Below are positions 1-8,201 of a DNA stretch of 48,977 bases, piece after piece (the first letter of the stretch is position 1; every line of letters begins with the position of its first letter). Under the pieces are notes generated by a model, which searched no databases, had not been told where the DNA came from, and saw nothing but the letters and a program-made list of their open reading frames with translations. This stretch comes from Budvicia aquatica DSM 5075 = ATCC 35567 (GTDB lineage: Bacteria > Pseudomonadota > Gammaproteobacteria > Enterobacterales > Enterobacteriaceae): NCBI RefSeq assembly GCF_000427805.1, contig NZ_ATYS01000041.1:1-48977 (forward strand). Reading direction: 5' to 3'. A program made the translations under genes and the position numbers.

Positions 1-95
1 CTTGCCCTTGCCCTTGCCCTTGCCCTTGCCCTTGCCCTTGCCCTTGCCCTTGCCCTTGCCCTTGCCCTTGCCCTTGCCCTTGCCCTTGCCCTTGC
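1..95. repeat. (CTTGCC)n hexanucleotide tandem array
   Basis: The window opens inside a perfect head-to-tail array of CTTGCC (GGCAAG on the other strand): fifteen full units at 1-90 followed by a partial unit. The left edge is outside the window, so the true copy number is unknown. No plausible gene spans it. A hexamer would not shift a reading frame, so if it has an effect it would be on promoter spacing or as a slippage hotspot; that is inference. Confidence 0.95.
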
Positions 96-104
96 AGTAG
101 GGTC

Positions 105-246
105 GTCATCCCGTTGAAAAACGGGATCCAGTCCTTGAATTTGACCTTTGGTCTTGGTCTAGTAACCTAAGCTCAAATACTGGATGATTCGCTATGCGAT
201 GTTTGCTTCGCCTGCGGCTACGCGTTGCGTTTTTCAACGGGATGAC
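105..246. mobile_element. MITE-like element with 19-bp perfect terminal inverted repeats
   Basis: The left end GTCATCCCGTTGAAAAACG (105-123) is exactly matched in inverted orientation by 228-246, giving a 142-bp element. An inner pair (CCAGT near 127 and ACTGGAT near 178) extends the fold. It contains no ORF and lies directly next to the hexamer array. This architecture fits a small non-autonomous element or an intergenic palindromic repeat family of Enterobacterales. I see no clear target-site duplication. Confidence 0.7.
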
Positions 247-335
247 AGCCTGAGGAACAAGGCTTAGAGCCATCAGAAACTAAGAGTAAATCCAGCGCCA
301 AATATTAAATGACCTATACCCAAAAACTCAGCCAA

Positions 336-2087
336 TTATCCCAAATCATACACTTTAATCTTGCGGTACAGCGTCGCAATACCGATTCCAAGTTCTGCTG
401 CCGCCTGTTTTTTACCCTCAACGCTGGTACCGCAACGGGCTAATGCCTGTTCGATAATACTCCGTTCGGCGCTACGCCCCTGTTTATCCAAAGACTGAAG
501 CCCTTCACTGGTTTTCTTTATATCTCCGTTCATCGAACTCAGTAAATGCGGCGGCAAATGGCTGGCATTCATACCGGAAGCGTCGCCCTGCATCACATAA
601 ATGTATTCAATGACATTACGCAGTTCTCTGATATTTCCCGGCCAATGATAGGCATAGAGTAGGTTAATAATTTCAGCGGGAATCTTTCTGTTAGGCCGCT
701 GATAATTTTCAGAAAACTCATCGGCAAAATACTGAGCCAGACTGGCAATATCTTCACGGCGTTCACGCAGCGAAGGTAACACTAGCGGAACAACATTGAG
801 CCGGTAGAACAGGTCTTCGCGAAACTGGTGGTTTTCCACCATGTCATAAATATTTTTATTGGTCGCGGCAATAATCCGCACATCAATATTAATCACATTG
901 TTAGAACCAACCCGTGTAATCGCTTTCTCCTGTAATACCCGCAATAGCTTAGCCTGCAAGTGCAGAGGCATATCCCCGATCTCATCTAAGAACAGGCTTC
1001 CGCCATTAGCCAGTTCAAACTTACCGACTCGCCCTTTGGGGTCAGCGCCGCTGAATGCGCCACGCACGTAGCCAAATAGCTCACTTTCCAGCAGTTGTTC
1101 AGGAATCGCCGCACAGTTAATCGTGACGAAAGGCTTATCTTTACGCGGGCTGTTTTGATGGATAGCAAAAGCGACTACTTCTTTGCCTGAACCACTTTCA
1201 CCGGTAATCAGTACGCTGGCGTAGCTATTGGCTATCTTGGCAATAGTACTTCTCAACTGCTCCATTGGTTGAGAATGGCCAATAAGCCGGGCCCGACGAT
1301 CTGATTCATAAGTGGTGGTAGTAATCTGGCTCATATAGTCACGAGCATCGTGAAAAATGACCATCGTAAGGCTTTCATTTTCCAATGACGACAACGTAAT
1401 TTGCTTACATAGCACATGACGCTTTTGGTCTTCTAAGGTTATCCAGGCTTCTTCATCGCCATAAAGAATATCGCCGGTGGTCTCAATGCTCAACGAGCAG
1501 CCTATAACCTCACGGTTAAACAGCCGGGCGGCAGACACATTGGCATGCCAGACCCGATTATTACCGTCAATCGCTACCACGCCGCGATCCATAGCATCAA
1601 TCAATCGGCGAAATGCCCCCAGCGTTTCCTGTGCCCGTAGCCGCTCCAGGCACTCAAACACCTTGCTGGAAATCATCACCGCAATCTGCTCAATAAAAGT
1701 GACAAATTTATCGATTTGACTAAGCAGAGTGTTACGCTGTTCTTCGGTTGAGCAAATAATACCGATAACACCAATAACTCTATTATTCAAAAAGATAGGT
1801 GCATTTAAATCGAGCATTTCAGAACAGTACAAATGCTTTTCACAGTGCTGACACAGCGCATTCTCACCGGGATTTTTAATCAGAACGGTTTCCTGTACCC
1901 GTAAAACATGACGATAGATATAGCCATTCTTAGAGACATTCTGGTTCAGCATATGTCGGTATTTTCCGGTTCCGGCAATCCGCATTAGTGACTCATCAAT
2001 AATTTCAACGTCTGTACCTGTGATGCCCGAAATAGCATCGGCATAGTTACAAATATCGTCCTGAATATTACTAAGAACAGAAATCAT
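336..2087 (-). CDS. ygeV: YgeV-like sigma54-dependent transcriptional activator
   Basis: This is a 583-residue enhancer-binding protein. The N-terminal sensor region carries a C-x2-C-x5-C cluster (Cys79, Cys82, Cys88), also present in E. coli YgeV as I recall it. A PAS-like segment spans roughly 155-260. The AAA+ core follows, with Walker A GESGSGKE (296-303), Walker B SLFLDEIGD (364-372) and a GAFSGA loop (343-348) in place of the usual GAFTGA. A Fis-type helix-turn-helix ends the protein (LGIGIATLYRKIK). I chose the ATG at 2087 because AGGAAG lies seven bases upstream; the frame stays open to 2165 without a better ribosome site. It is divergent from the dpaL operon, which has a sigma54 promoter, so it probably activates that operon. 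The ligand is unknown. Confidence 0.85.
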   Translation of the reverse strand: MISVLSNIQDDICNYADAISGITGTDVEIIDESLMRIAGTGKYRHMLNQNVSKNGYIYRHVLRVQETVLIKNPGENALCQHCEKHLYCSEMLDLNAPIFLNNRVIGVIGIICSTEEQRNTLLSQIDKFVTFIEQIAVMISSKVFECLERLRAQETLGAFRRLIDAMDRGVVAIDGNNRVWHANVSAARLFNREVIGCSLSIETTGDILYGDEEAWITLEDQKRHVLCKQITLSSLENESLTMVIFHDARDYMSQITTTTYESDRRARLIGHSQPMEQLRSTIAKIANSYASVLITGESGSGKEVVAFAIHQNSPRKDKPFVTINCAAIPEQLLESELFGYVRGAFSGADPKGRVGKFELANGGSLFLDEIGDMPLHLQAKLLRVLQEKAITRVGSNNVINIDVRIIAATNKNIYDMVENHQFREDLFYRLNVVPLVLPSLRERREDIASLAQYFADEFSENYQRPNRKIPAEIINLLYAYHWPGNIRELRNVIEYIYVMQGDASGMNASHLPPHLLSSMNGDIKKTSEGLQSLDKQGRSAERSIIEQALARCGTSVEGKKQAAAELGIGIATLYRKIKVYDLG

Positions 2088-2219
2088 GTTTATTCTTCCT
2101 GGGCGATGGCTAAATTTATCACTTTTGATAAAAATGATTTTTAAAATAAAAACCCGAACTGACATTTAAATTAATTATTTGATTATTAATTATTATTTAA
2201 GTTTATCTACGGACATCAC

Positions 2220-2258
2220 ATAAATTATCAATATTGATAATTTATCACCATGATGATA
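2220..2258. promoter_or_regulatory. Palindromic activator sites (probable enhancer)
   Basis: A perfect 26-bp palindrome occupies 2220-2245, with core TATCA-N4-TGATA. It overlaps a second dyad, TATCA-N6-TGATA (about 2243-2258). They lie about 110-150 bases upstream of the -24/-12 promoter, the usual place for sigma54 enhancer sites. Binding by the adjacent YgeV-like protein is inferred. Confidence 0.6.
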
Positions 2259-2366
2259 ATCAACAAAATGGCACTCAAGCAGCCGGCAAGAAAAATTGAA
2301 TATATAATTCATTAAAAATCAAATGGTAACAATATAATCTTCCATAATTTTTTAATAAAATCCAAT

Positions 2367-2383
2367 TTGGCACAGGGATTGCT
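2367..2383 (+). promoter_or_regulatory. sigma54 (-24/-12) promoter of dpaL operon
   Basis: TTGGCACAGGGATTGCT has GG at 2369-2370 and GC at 2381-2382 separated by exactly ten bases, a close match to the TGGCAC-N5-TTGC consensus. It precedes dpaL by about 150 bases. Confidence 0.85.
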
Positions 2384-2533
2384 CTTATAACTTCATGAGA
2401 CCCTTTATTTTTATTCTTCACTCACTGGTGTGAAGAAATATTAAAACGACACCCCAGGTCATTTGAGATGGCAATGTTGTATACCCGCCATACTTCAAAT
2501 ACTCCGGGTCAATAAGACCATGAGGCTTTTTCC

Positions 2534-3751
2534 ATGCAAGACAAATTACAATTTTTCATAAACCAAACCTCTTTTACAGAACGACCAAGCGCACCGCTAG
2601 CACCCTTTCAGTATCAAGAATTAATAAAAGCGCTAAATTTCCACCGTTCTATCCCCGGATATGCGCCAACGCCGCTATATAGCCTACCGGCCTTATCCCA
2701 AAAATTAGGTATAAAAAGCCTCTGTCTGAAAGATGAGTCACAACGCTTTGGATTAAAAGCATTTAAAGTGCTCGGCGGCGCCTATGCCATGGCCTGCCAT
2801 ATTGCCGATATTTTAGGCAAAGATATCAGCGAACTGCCATTTGACGTGATGACCAGCGATGAAACCCGCAAGGCACTGAAAGAAGTCACCTTTGCCACCA
2901 CAACCGATGGCAACCATGGTCGGGGCGTGGCATGGATGGCCCGCCAGCTCAAGCAAAAATCCGTGGTTTATATGCCGAAAGGCTCTTCAGCAGAGCGTCT
3001 GGCGGCGATTCGGGGGGAAGGTGCAACCGCTGAAATCGTTGATATGAACTATGACGATGCCGTACGCATGACCGCAGAACAGGCTGAAAAATATGGCTGG
3101 GTTGTGGTTCAGGACACCGCATGGGAAGGGTATGAAAAGATTCCATTATGGATTATGCAAGGCTACGGGTCGTTGATGCTTGAAGCATTAGACCAGATAC
3201 ATCAGGTTTGCCCGACTCACGTTTTTGTTCAGGCCGGAGTAGGTTCATTCGCCGGTATGGTTCAAGGCATGCTAACCGCCACCTACGGCGAAAACAGACC
3301 AAAAGTAATTGTCGCTGAAGCGTTAATTGCTGACTGCCTGTATCGCTCAGCGGTCTCTAAAAAAGGTGAAGCTATTGCCGTTGGCGGCGACCTGCAAACC
3401 GTCATGGCCGGGCTGGCCTGTGGTGAAGCTAACAGCATTGGCTGGGATTTACTGCGCGATTACGCGACCGGCTTTGCCTCCTGCCCTGATTTCGTCGCCA
3501 CCCACGGCATGCGTATTTTAGGTAATCCGCTGCCGGGCGATCCGCACATTATTTCCGGTGAATCCGGAGCCGTAACAACGGGCCTGTTATCCATTTTGAT
3601 GCAATCCCCGGCTATGGCAGAAACCCGCAAACAGCTGGGTTTAGACCAGAACTCACGCGTGTTAGTCATCAGTACTGAAGGTGATACCGACCCGCAACGC
3701 TACCTGGACATAGTCTGGGACGGTGAAATTCCAAGTTTTAATAAATATTAA
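2534..3751 (+). CDS. dpaL: 2,3-diaminopropionate ammonia-lyase (YgeX/DpaL)
   Basis: The 405-residue protein is a fold-type II PLP enzyme that converts D- and L-2,3-diaminopropionate to pyruvate and two ammonia in the cytoplasm; the E. coli enzyme also acts on D-serine. The Schiff-base lysine is Lys78 in the segment RFGLKAFKVLGG, and the TTDGNHGRG motif near 122-130 is the family's catalytic and PLP-phosphate region. Length agrees with E. coli YgeX (about 398). The ATG at 2534 follows GAGG at a spacing of eight. It is the first gene behind the sigma54 promoter and its 3' end abuts the M20 hydrolase gene, the same ygeX-ygeY order as E. coli. Confidence 0.92.
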   Translation: MQDKLQFFINQTSFTERPSAPLAPFQYQELIKALNFHRSIPGYAPTPLYSLPALSQKLGIKSLCLKDESQRFGLKAFKVLGGAYAMACHIADILGKDISELPFDVMTSDETRKALKEVTFATTTDGNHGRGVAWMARQLKQKSVVYMPKGSSAERLAAIRGEGATAEIVDMNYDDAVRMTAEQAEKYGWVVVQDTAWEGYEKIPLWIMQGYGSLMLEALDQIHQVCPTHVFVQAGVGSFAGMVQGMLTATYGENRPKVIVAEALIADCLYRSAVSKKGEAIAVGGDLQTVMAGLACGEANSIGWDLLRDYATGFASCPDFVATHGMRILGNPLPGDPHIISGESGAVTTGLLSILMQSPAMAETRKQLGLDQNSRVLVISTEGDTDPQRYLDIVWDGEIPSFNKY

Positions 3752-3788
3752 AAACCAATTGATATCAGTAAAAACGGAGAACAAAACA

Positions 3789-4973
3789 ATGTTATCAGAA
3801 AGTCGTTTTGATGAAGTAATCAAGAACTGTCAGGCCCTGATCCGTGAGAAAAGCTATTCCGGTCAGGAAGGCGACGTGGTTAAAGCTATCGAAAAGATAA
3901 TGAAAAGCTACCAGTTTGACGATATCCACGTAGATAAATACGGCAATATTATCGGTGGAATCATCGGCAATAAACCCGGAAAAACCTTAGTCCTTGATGG
4001 CCACATTGATACCGTTCCGGTGAACGAAGAGAAGTGGAGCCGTAATCCGTACGGCGGTGATATCGAAGGCGATAAAATGTATGGTCGTGGCACTACCGAT
4101 ATGAAGGGTGCCGTTGCTGCAATGATCTCTGCCGTTGGTTTTTATGGCCAAGACCACCAGCGTAACTTTGCCGGTAAAATCTATGTTGCCTGTATCGTTC
4201 ACGAAGAGTGCTTTGAAGGAATTGCCGCCCGTTTAGTGAGTGAGCGCTATAAGCCTGACTACGTGATCATCGGTGAAGCCTCTGAGCTTAACCTGAAAAT
4301 TGGCCAGCGTGGCCGGGCAGAGATCGTGGTTGAGACCTACGGCAAGCCGGCTCACTCGGCGAACCCACAGGCCGGTATCAACTCAGTGTACAAAATGGCT
4401 CAACTGATTGAAAAAATCCGCACCGTTACACCACCGACACATCCGGTATTAGGTTTAGGGATTCTTGAGCTGACTGATATTAAATCTTCGCCGTATCCGG
4501 GTGCTTCCGTTGTGCCTGATTACTGCCGAGCTACCTATGACCGCCGTCTGTTGGTGGGTGAAACCAAAGAGAGCGTACTGGCTCCGTTGGAAAAAGCGCT
4601 GGCAGAAGTTGCTGCTCAAGACCCTGAATTTAAGGGCAAGGTATCTTACGCCTTTGGCCAAGAGTCCTGCTATACCGGTTCAACCATTGAAGGTGAGCGT
4701 TTCTTCCCTGGTTGGGTATTAGATGAGTCTGATGAATTCGTTCAGGCCGTACTGAGCGGCGTACGTCAGGCCGGTATCGAACCGACTATCACTCAGTACT
4801 CTTTCTGTACTAACGGTAGCCATTATGCGGGCGAAGCGGGTATTCAAACCGTTGGTTTTGGCCCATCACGTGAAAATCTGGCCCATACCATTGATGAGTT
4901 TATCGAGCTGAAACAGCTGACCGGTTCAGCTTCCGGCTACTACGGAATTCTCCAGAGTATTTACGGTAAGTAA
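3789..4973 (+). CDS. ygeY: YgeY-type M20 family metallohydrolase
   Basis: This 394-residue protein is an M20/ArgE-DapE type di-zinc hydrolase. Visible ligands and catalytic residues are His72 and Asp74 (LDGHIDTVP), Asp104 (GRGTTDMKG), the Glu pair 139-140 (VHEE), Glu164 (IGEASE) and a C-terminal His in NGSHYAGEAG. The family member YgeY is described as linked to selenium-dependent metabolism, but its substrate is not settled; an N-acyl or peptide-like amide of diaminopropionate or another amino acid would fit here. The ATG at 3789 is preceded by GGAGA; the open frame upstream to 3723 overlaps dpaL and lacks a ribosome site. Confidence 0.85.
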   Translation: MLSESRFDEVIKNCQALIREKSYSGQEGDVVKAIEKIMKSYQFDDIHVDKYGNIIGGIIGNKPGKTLVLDGHIDTVPVNEEKWSRNPYGGDIEGDKMYGRGTTDMKGAVAAMISAVGFYGQDHQRNFAGKIYVACIVHEECFEGIAARLVSERYKPDYVIIGEASELNLKIGQRGRAEIVVETYGKPAHSANPQAGINSVYKMAQLIEKIRTVTPPTHPVLGLGILELTDIKSSPYPGASVVPDYCRATYDRRLLVGETKESVLAPLEKALAEVAAQDPEFKGKVSYAFGQESCYTGSTIEGERFFPGWVLDESDEFVQAVLSGVRQAGIEPTITQYSFCTNGSHYAGEAGIQTVGFGPSRENLAHTIDEFIELKQLTGSASGYYGILQSIYGK

Positions 4974-5147
4974 AAACGGTACCTGACCTTATTGGGGTTG
5001 CATCAAGGCGGTAAACCTAGCCCGCCATGGTGTAACGCCAACGGCCAGAGATACCGCAAGACCATCTGAACGTAGAACATCGATAATAATATGAGAATGA
5101 TGCCTCTGCTGCCCTACACAGTCAGACATCATTCCGGAGAGTAAATA

Positions 5148-6740
5148 ATGAAAACGATATTCAAAAACGGAAAGATCATAGACGGAACGGGTAATGACGG
5201 ATTTATCGCTGATGTAGTGGTTAATGAAGGGCATATTGTTGCTATCGGTCACGCAGAGATCGGCGTTAACGATCAGGTGATTGATGCCACCGGTAAAGTC
5301 ATTTGCCCCGGTTTTATTGATACCCATACCCACTCAGACCTATCCGCCATCATCAATCCGGCACTGTCAGCCAAAATTCGCCAAGGCATAACCACTGAAT
5401 TATTAGGTCAGGATGGCGTAGCCTTAGCCCCGCTGCCGGAACAGTATATTGCCGCATGGCGTAAAAATATTGCAGGTCTGGACGGCGATACCGACAAGAT
5501 CGACTGGAAATTCAAAAATACCGAAGGCTACTTAAACCTGCTGGAAGAACACAAGCCGGCTACCAACCTCGCCTATTTAGTTCCACACGGAAACGTACGT
5601 ATGGAAGCAATGGGTCTGGAAGGTAAACCTTCGACCCGCGAAGACGTGGCTAAGATGTGTGAAATTCTGGAGCGTGAGCTGAAAGCCGGGGCTTTCGGTC
5701 TGTCTACCGGTCTGATCTACATGCCTTGTGCCTTTGGCGATACCGCTGAAATGATTGAGTTATGCAAAGTTACCGCCAAGTACGACGGTCTGTTTGTCGT
5801 CCACCAGCGCAGCGAAGCCGACGATATTCTGACGTCAACCCAAGAGCTCATTGACATCGCTAAAGCCTCCGGCGTATGGCTGCATATTTCCCATATGAAA
5901 GTATGCGGTAAAAAGAACTGGGGCCTGATAGATCAAATGCTGGGCATGTTAGAACAGGCTCAGAAAGAAGGTATTCGTATCTCCTATGACCAATATCCTT
6001 ATGTTGCCGGCAGCACTATGTTGGGCGTTATTCTGCCACCGTGGGTTCACTCAGGCGGAACAGACAAACTGTTAGAGCGCCTGGAGTCTCCGGAACTACG
6101 GGAAAAAATGATTGCCGATATCAAACAGGGCATTCCGGGCTGGGACAACTTTATTGACTTCGCCGGACTGGACCAGATCTTTGTAACCAGCGCCAAAACC
6201 GCAAAAAACCAAGATACCGTCGGCCTCAACCTTATCCAGTTGGGCGAACTGCGCGGTAAAGATCCATATAACGCCACCTTTGATCTGCTGTACGAAGAGG
6301 ACAACGCGGTCGGCATGGTGGATTTTTACGGTACCGAAGAACACGTTATCAAGTTCCTGTGTCGCCCGGAGCAAAACGTCTGCACCGACGGTCTGATGGG
6401 TGCTGGTAAGCCTCACCCTCGGGTGTTCGGTGCATTCCCTCGCGTACTGGGCAAATACGTTCGTGAAGAAAATTGCCTGAGCTGGGAAGCCGCAATTCGC
6501 AAAATGACAGGCAAACCTGCAGAAGTGATGGGCCTGAAAGATCGCGGACTAATTAAGGTCGGCTATGCCGCCGATATCGTGATGTTCAACCCCGAAACAA
6601 TTATGGATAAAGGAACCTTTATTGAACCAAACCAATATCCGGAAGGCATTGATATTGTGATGGTTAATGGACGACTTGCGTTAATTAACGGCATCGAAAG
6701 TTACGCATGCAGCGGTAGTGTAATTAGAAAAACATATTAA
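5148..6740 (+). CDS. N-acyl-D-amino-acid deacylase family amidohydrolase
   Basis: The 530-residue protein belongs to the D-aminoacylase branch of the amidohydrolase superfamily. It has the DTHTHSD metal site (His60, His62), the FGLSTGL segment, ISHMK, and the CTDGL...PHPRVFGAFPRVLGKY block carrying the catalytic Asp. Classical D-aminoacylases use a GNCG cysteine as a zinc ligand; here the position reads GQDG (87-90, Asp89), so this is a divergent subgroup and substrate cannot be assigned. The start follows CCGGAGAG. It is 174 bases downstream of ygeY in the same direction and precedes an MFS transporter, suggesting import and deacylation of an acylated D-amino acid that DpaL could then degrade. 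Confidence 0.82.
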   Translation: MKTIFKNGKIIDGTGNDGFIADVVVNEGHIVAIGHAEIGVNDQVIDATGKVICPGFIDTHTHSDLSAIINPALSAKIRQGITTELLGQDGVALAPLPEQYIAAWRKNIAGLDGDTDKIDWKFKNTEGYLNLLEEHKPATNLAYLVPHGNVRMEAMGLEGKPSTREDVAKMCEILERELKAGAFGLSTGLIYMPCAFGDTAEMIELCKVTAKYDGLFVVHQRSEADDILTSTQELIDIAKASGVWLHISHMKVCGKKNWGLIDQMLGMLEQAQKEGIRISYDQYPYVAGSTMLGVILPPWVHSGGTDKLLERLESPELREKMIADIKQGIPGWDNFIDFAGLDQIFVTSAKTAKNQDTVGLNLIQLGELRGKDPYNATFDLLYEEDNAVGMVDFYGTEEHVIKFLCRPEQNVCTDGLMGAGKPHPRVFGAFPRVLGKYVREENCLSWEAAIRKMTGKPAEVMGLKDRGLIKVGYAADIVMFNPETIMDKGTFIEPNQYPEGIDIVMVNGRLALINGIESYACSGSVIRKTY

Positions 6741-6769
6741 TAAATAATTATAACAATAAGGCTATCCCT

Positions 6770-6790
6770 CGCAGATATCGATTATCTGCG
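6770..6790. repeat. Intercistronic hairpin between deacylase and MFS genes
   Basis: CGCAGATA (6770-6777) pairs perfectly with TATCTGCG (6783-6790) around a five-base loop, and flanking CCCT/AGGG bases extend the stem with a bulge. There is no T-tract, so it is more likely an mRNA processing or stability element than a terminator. Confidence 0.6.
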
Positions 6791-6818
6791 AAGGGTGCCC
6801 CTACCCAAGGATATCAAC

Positions 6819-8117
6819 ATGAACATTAAATCTGATTTATCGGATCTTCCTAAAGCCGGTCAGGCAAAGACCTGGAAGGCCCGATATACCATCCTTTCAC
6901 TTATCTGGTTAGCCTGGTTACTCTCATTCCTTGACCGTATGGTCATGAGCGTTTCTCTACCGTTTATTGGTCGTGACTTAAATTTGGATACCACAGAGCA
7001 GGGCCTTATTATCAGTGCATTCTTCGTTGGCTATGCGGCATTCCAAATACCCGGCGGCTTTTTAGCGGATAAATTTGGTGCGCGCAAAATAATGGCTATC
7101 GGTATTGCCTGGTGGTCAATCTTTACCAGCTTAACCGGCATGGTTTTCACCCTACCGTTATTATTAGCCGTGCGTTTTCTGTTCGGTATTGGCGAGGGTT
7201 GCTTCCCGTCTGCGTCATGGAAAATGATCTCAACTTACTTCCCGTCCAAAGAACGTGGTCGGGCAACGGCAATTCAGTCAACGGTTAACACACTCGGCCC
7301 GGCACTGGCCGTGATTGTAGCGGCCAGCATTATCGGTGCATTTGGCTGGCATATGGTATTTATTGTTCTGGGTATTCCGGGACTGTTAATCGCTGCCGCT
7401 ATCTACTTTTTTACCCGAGATAATCCCAAAGATCACCCGAGCATCACTAAGGCCGATCTGGATGAGTTAGCCGCAGATGGTTCAGATGTTGCCTCTCAGG
7501 GCGAACCGGTGCCATTTAGAGAGATCGCTAAAATGCCGGTATTGTGGCAAATGGCAGCAATCTGGTTCCTGTTTGATATTACATTCTGGGGCTTTTCAAC
7601 CTGGTTACCGAGTTACCTGATCACCGTTCGTGAATTCTCTTTAGCGAAAACCGGCGTCATGGCGGCGATTCCATTCCTGTTCGGCGCTTGCGGTACTTTA
7701 TTAGGCGGCTACTTCTCCGATAAATTTAAGCCACAGCGTAAGCTTCTGTATGTTTCAACCTCCGTGGTTGCAGCAGCCTTCCTGTATATGACTTTCACCG
7801 TCGTTAGCGCTGATATGGCCGTGGTCTATCAGTGTATCTCTGCCTTATTTATGTTCTTCGCGATGGCGATGTTCTGGGGCATTTTGATGGACACCATTCC
7901 GAGCAAAATCATGGGGCGGGCATCAGGTATTGTTAACTTCGGCGGACAAATGGCCGGCGTAGTTTCAGCGCCAATTATGGGCTTCCTGATTAAGTCGAGC
8001 GGAGGCAGCTATAACAGTGCCTTTATCTTTATGATTATCGCTCTGTTAGCCTCTGCAGTAGTGACCCTGACGGTTAATAACGCGCATTCGAATAAGGCGG
8101 CGGTAAAGCCTGCGTAA
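6819..8117 (+). CDS. MFS transporter, anion:cation symporter-like
   Basis: This is a 432-residue inner-membrane permease with about 12 hydrophobic segments, the MFS signature after TM2 (GGFLADKFGARK, about residues 85-96) and its repeat in the second half (GGYFSDKFKPQRK). The opening segment WLAWLLSFLDRMVMS is typical of the ACS family of organic-anion/sugar-acid carriers. The ATG at 6819 was chosen because AAGG lies eight bases upstream; an earlier in-frame start (6795) falls inside the hairpin region. As last gene of the dpaL operon it probably imports the operon's substrate, perhaps an N-acyl amino acid. Confidence 0.85.
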   Translation: MNIKSDLSDLPKAGQAKTWKARYTILSLIWLAWLLSFLDRMVMSVSLPFIGRDLNLDTTEQGLIISAFFVGYAAFQIPGGFLADKFGARKIMAIGIAWWSIFTSLTGMVFTLPLLLAVRFLFGIGEGCFPSASWKMISTYFPSKERGRATAIQSTVNTLGPALAVIVAASIIGAFGWHMVFIVLGIPGLLIAAAIYFFTRDNPKDHPSITKADLDELAADGSDVASQGEPVPFREIAKMPVLWQMAAIWFLFDITFWGFSTWLPSYLITVREFSLAKTGVMAAIPFLFGACGTLLGGYFSDKFKPQRKLLYVSTSVVAAAFLYMTFTVVSADMAVVYQCISALFMFFAMAMFWGILMDTIPSKIMGRASGIVNFGGQMAGVVSAPIMGFLIKSSGGSYNSAFIFMIIALLASAVVTLTVNNAHSNKAAVKPA

Positions 8118-8161
8118 ACACTCCCCCGGTTGTCATTAAGTGACAGCTCAAGCGTTTGGTC

Positions 8162-8201
8162 AAAAAGTGACTTCAGCCCGTAAGCTGAAGTCACTTTTTT
8201 T
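8162..8201 (+). terminator. Rho-independent terminator of dpaL operon
   Basis: The 11-bp perfect stem GTGACTTCAGC (8167-8177)/GCTGAAGTCAC (8184-8194) is flanked by A5 and followed by T7. Confidence 0.95.

Larger units (their letters stand above)
2088..2533. other. Divergent control region between ygeV-like gene and dpaL operon
   Basis: This 446-base gap holds two dyads suited to activator binding (2220-2258), a sigma54 promoter (2367-2383), a leader hairpin with arms TTCTTCAC/GTGAAGAA (2414-2421 and 2430-2437), and a piece of an intergenic repeat beginning TATACCCGCCATACTTCAA near 2484. The rest is AT-rich with no ORF. Confidence 0.75.

Noticed and set aside
1-95. CRISPR-like array
   Set aside because: The units are contiguous hexamers with no spacers.
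4989-5333. 114-codon minus-strand ORF across the ygeY-deacylase gap
   Set aside because: It overlaps the well-supported deacylase start and shows no family features.
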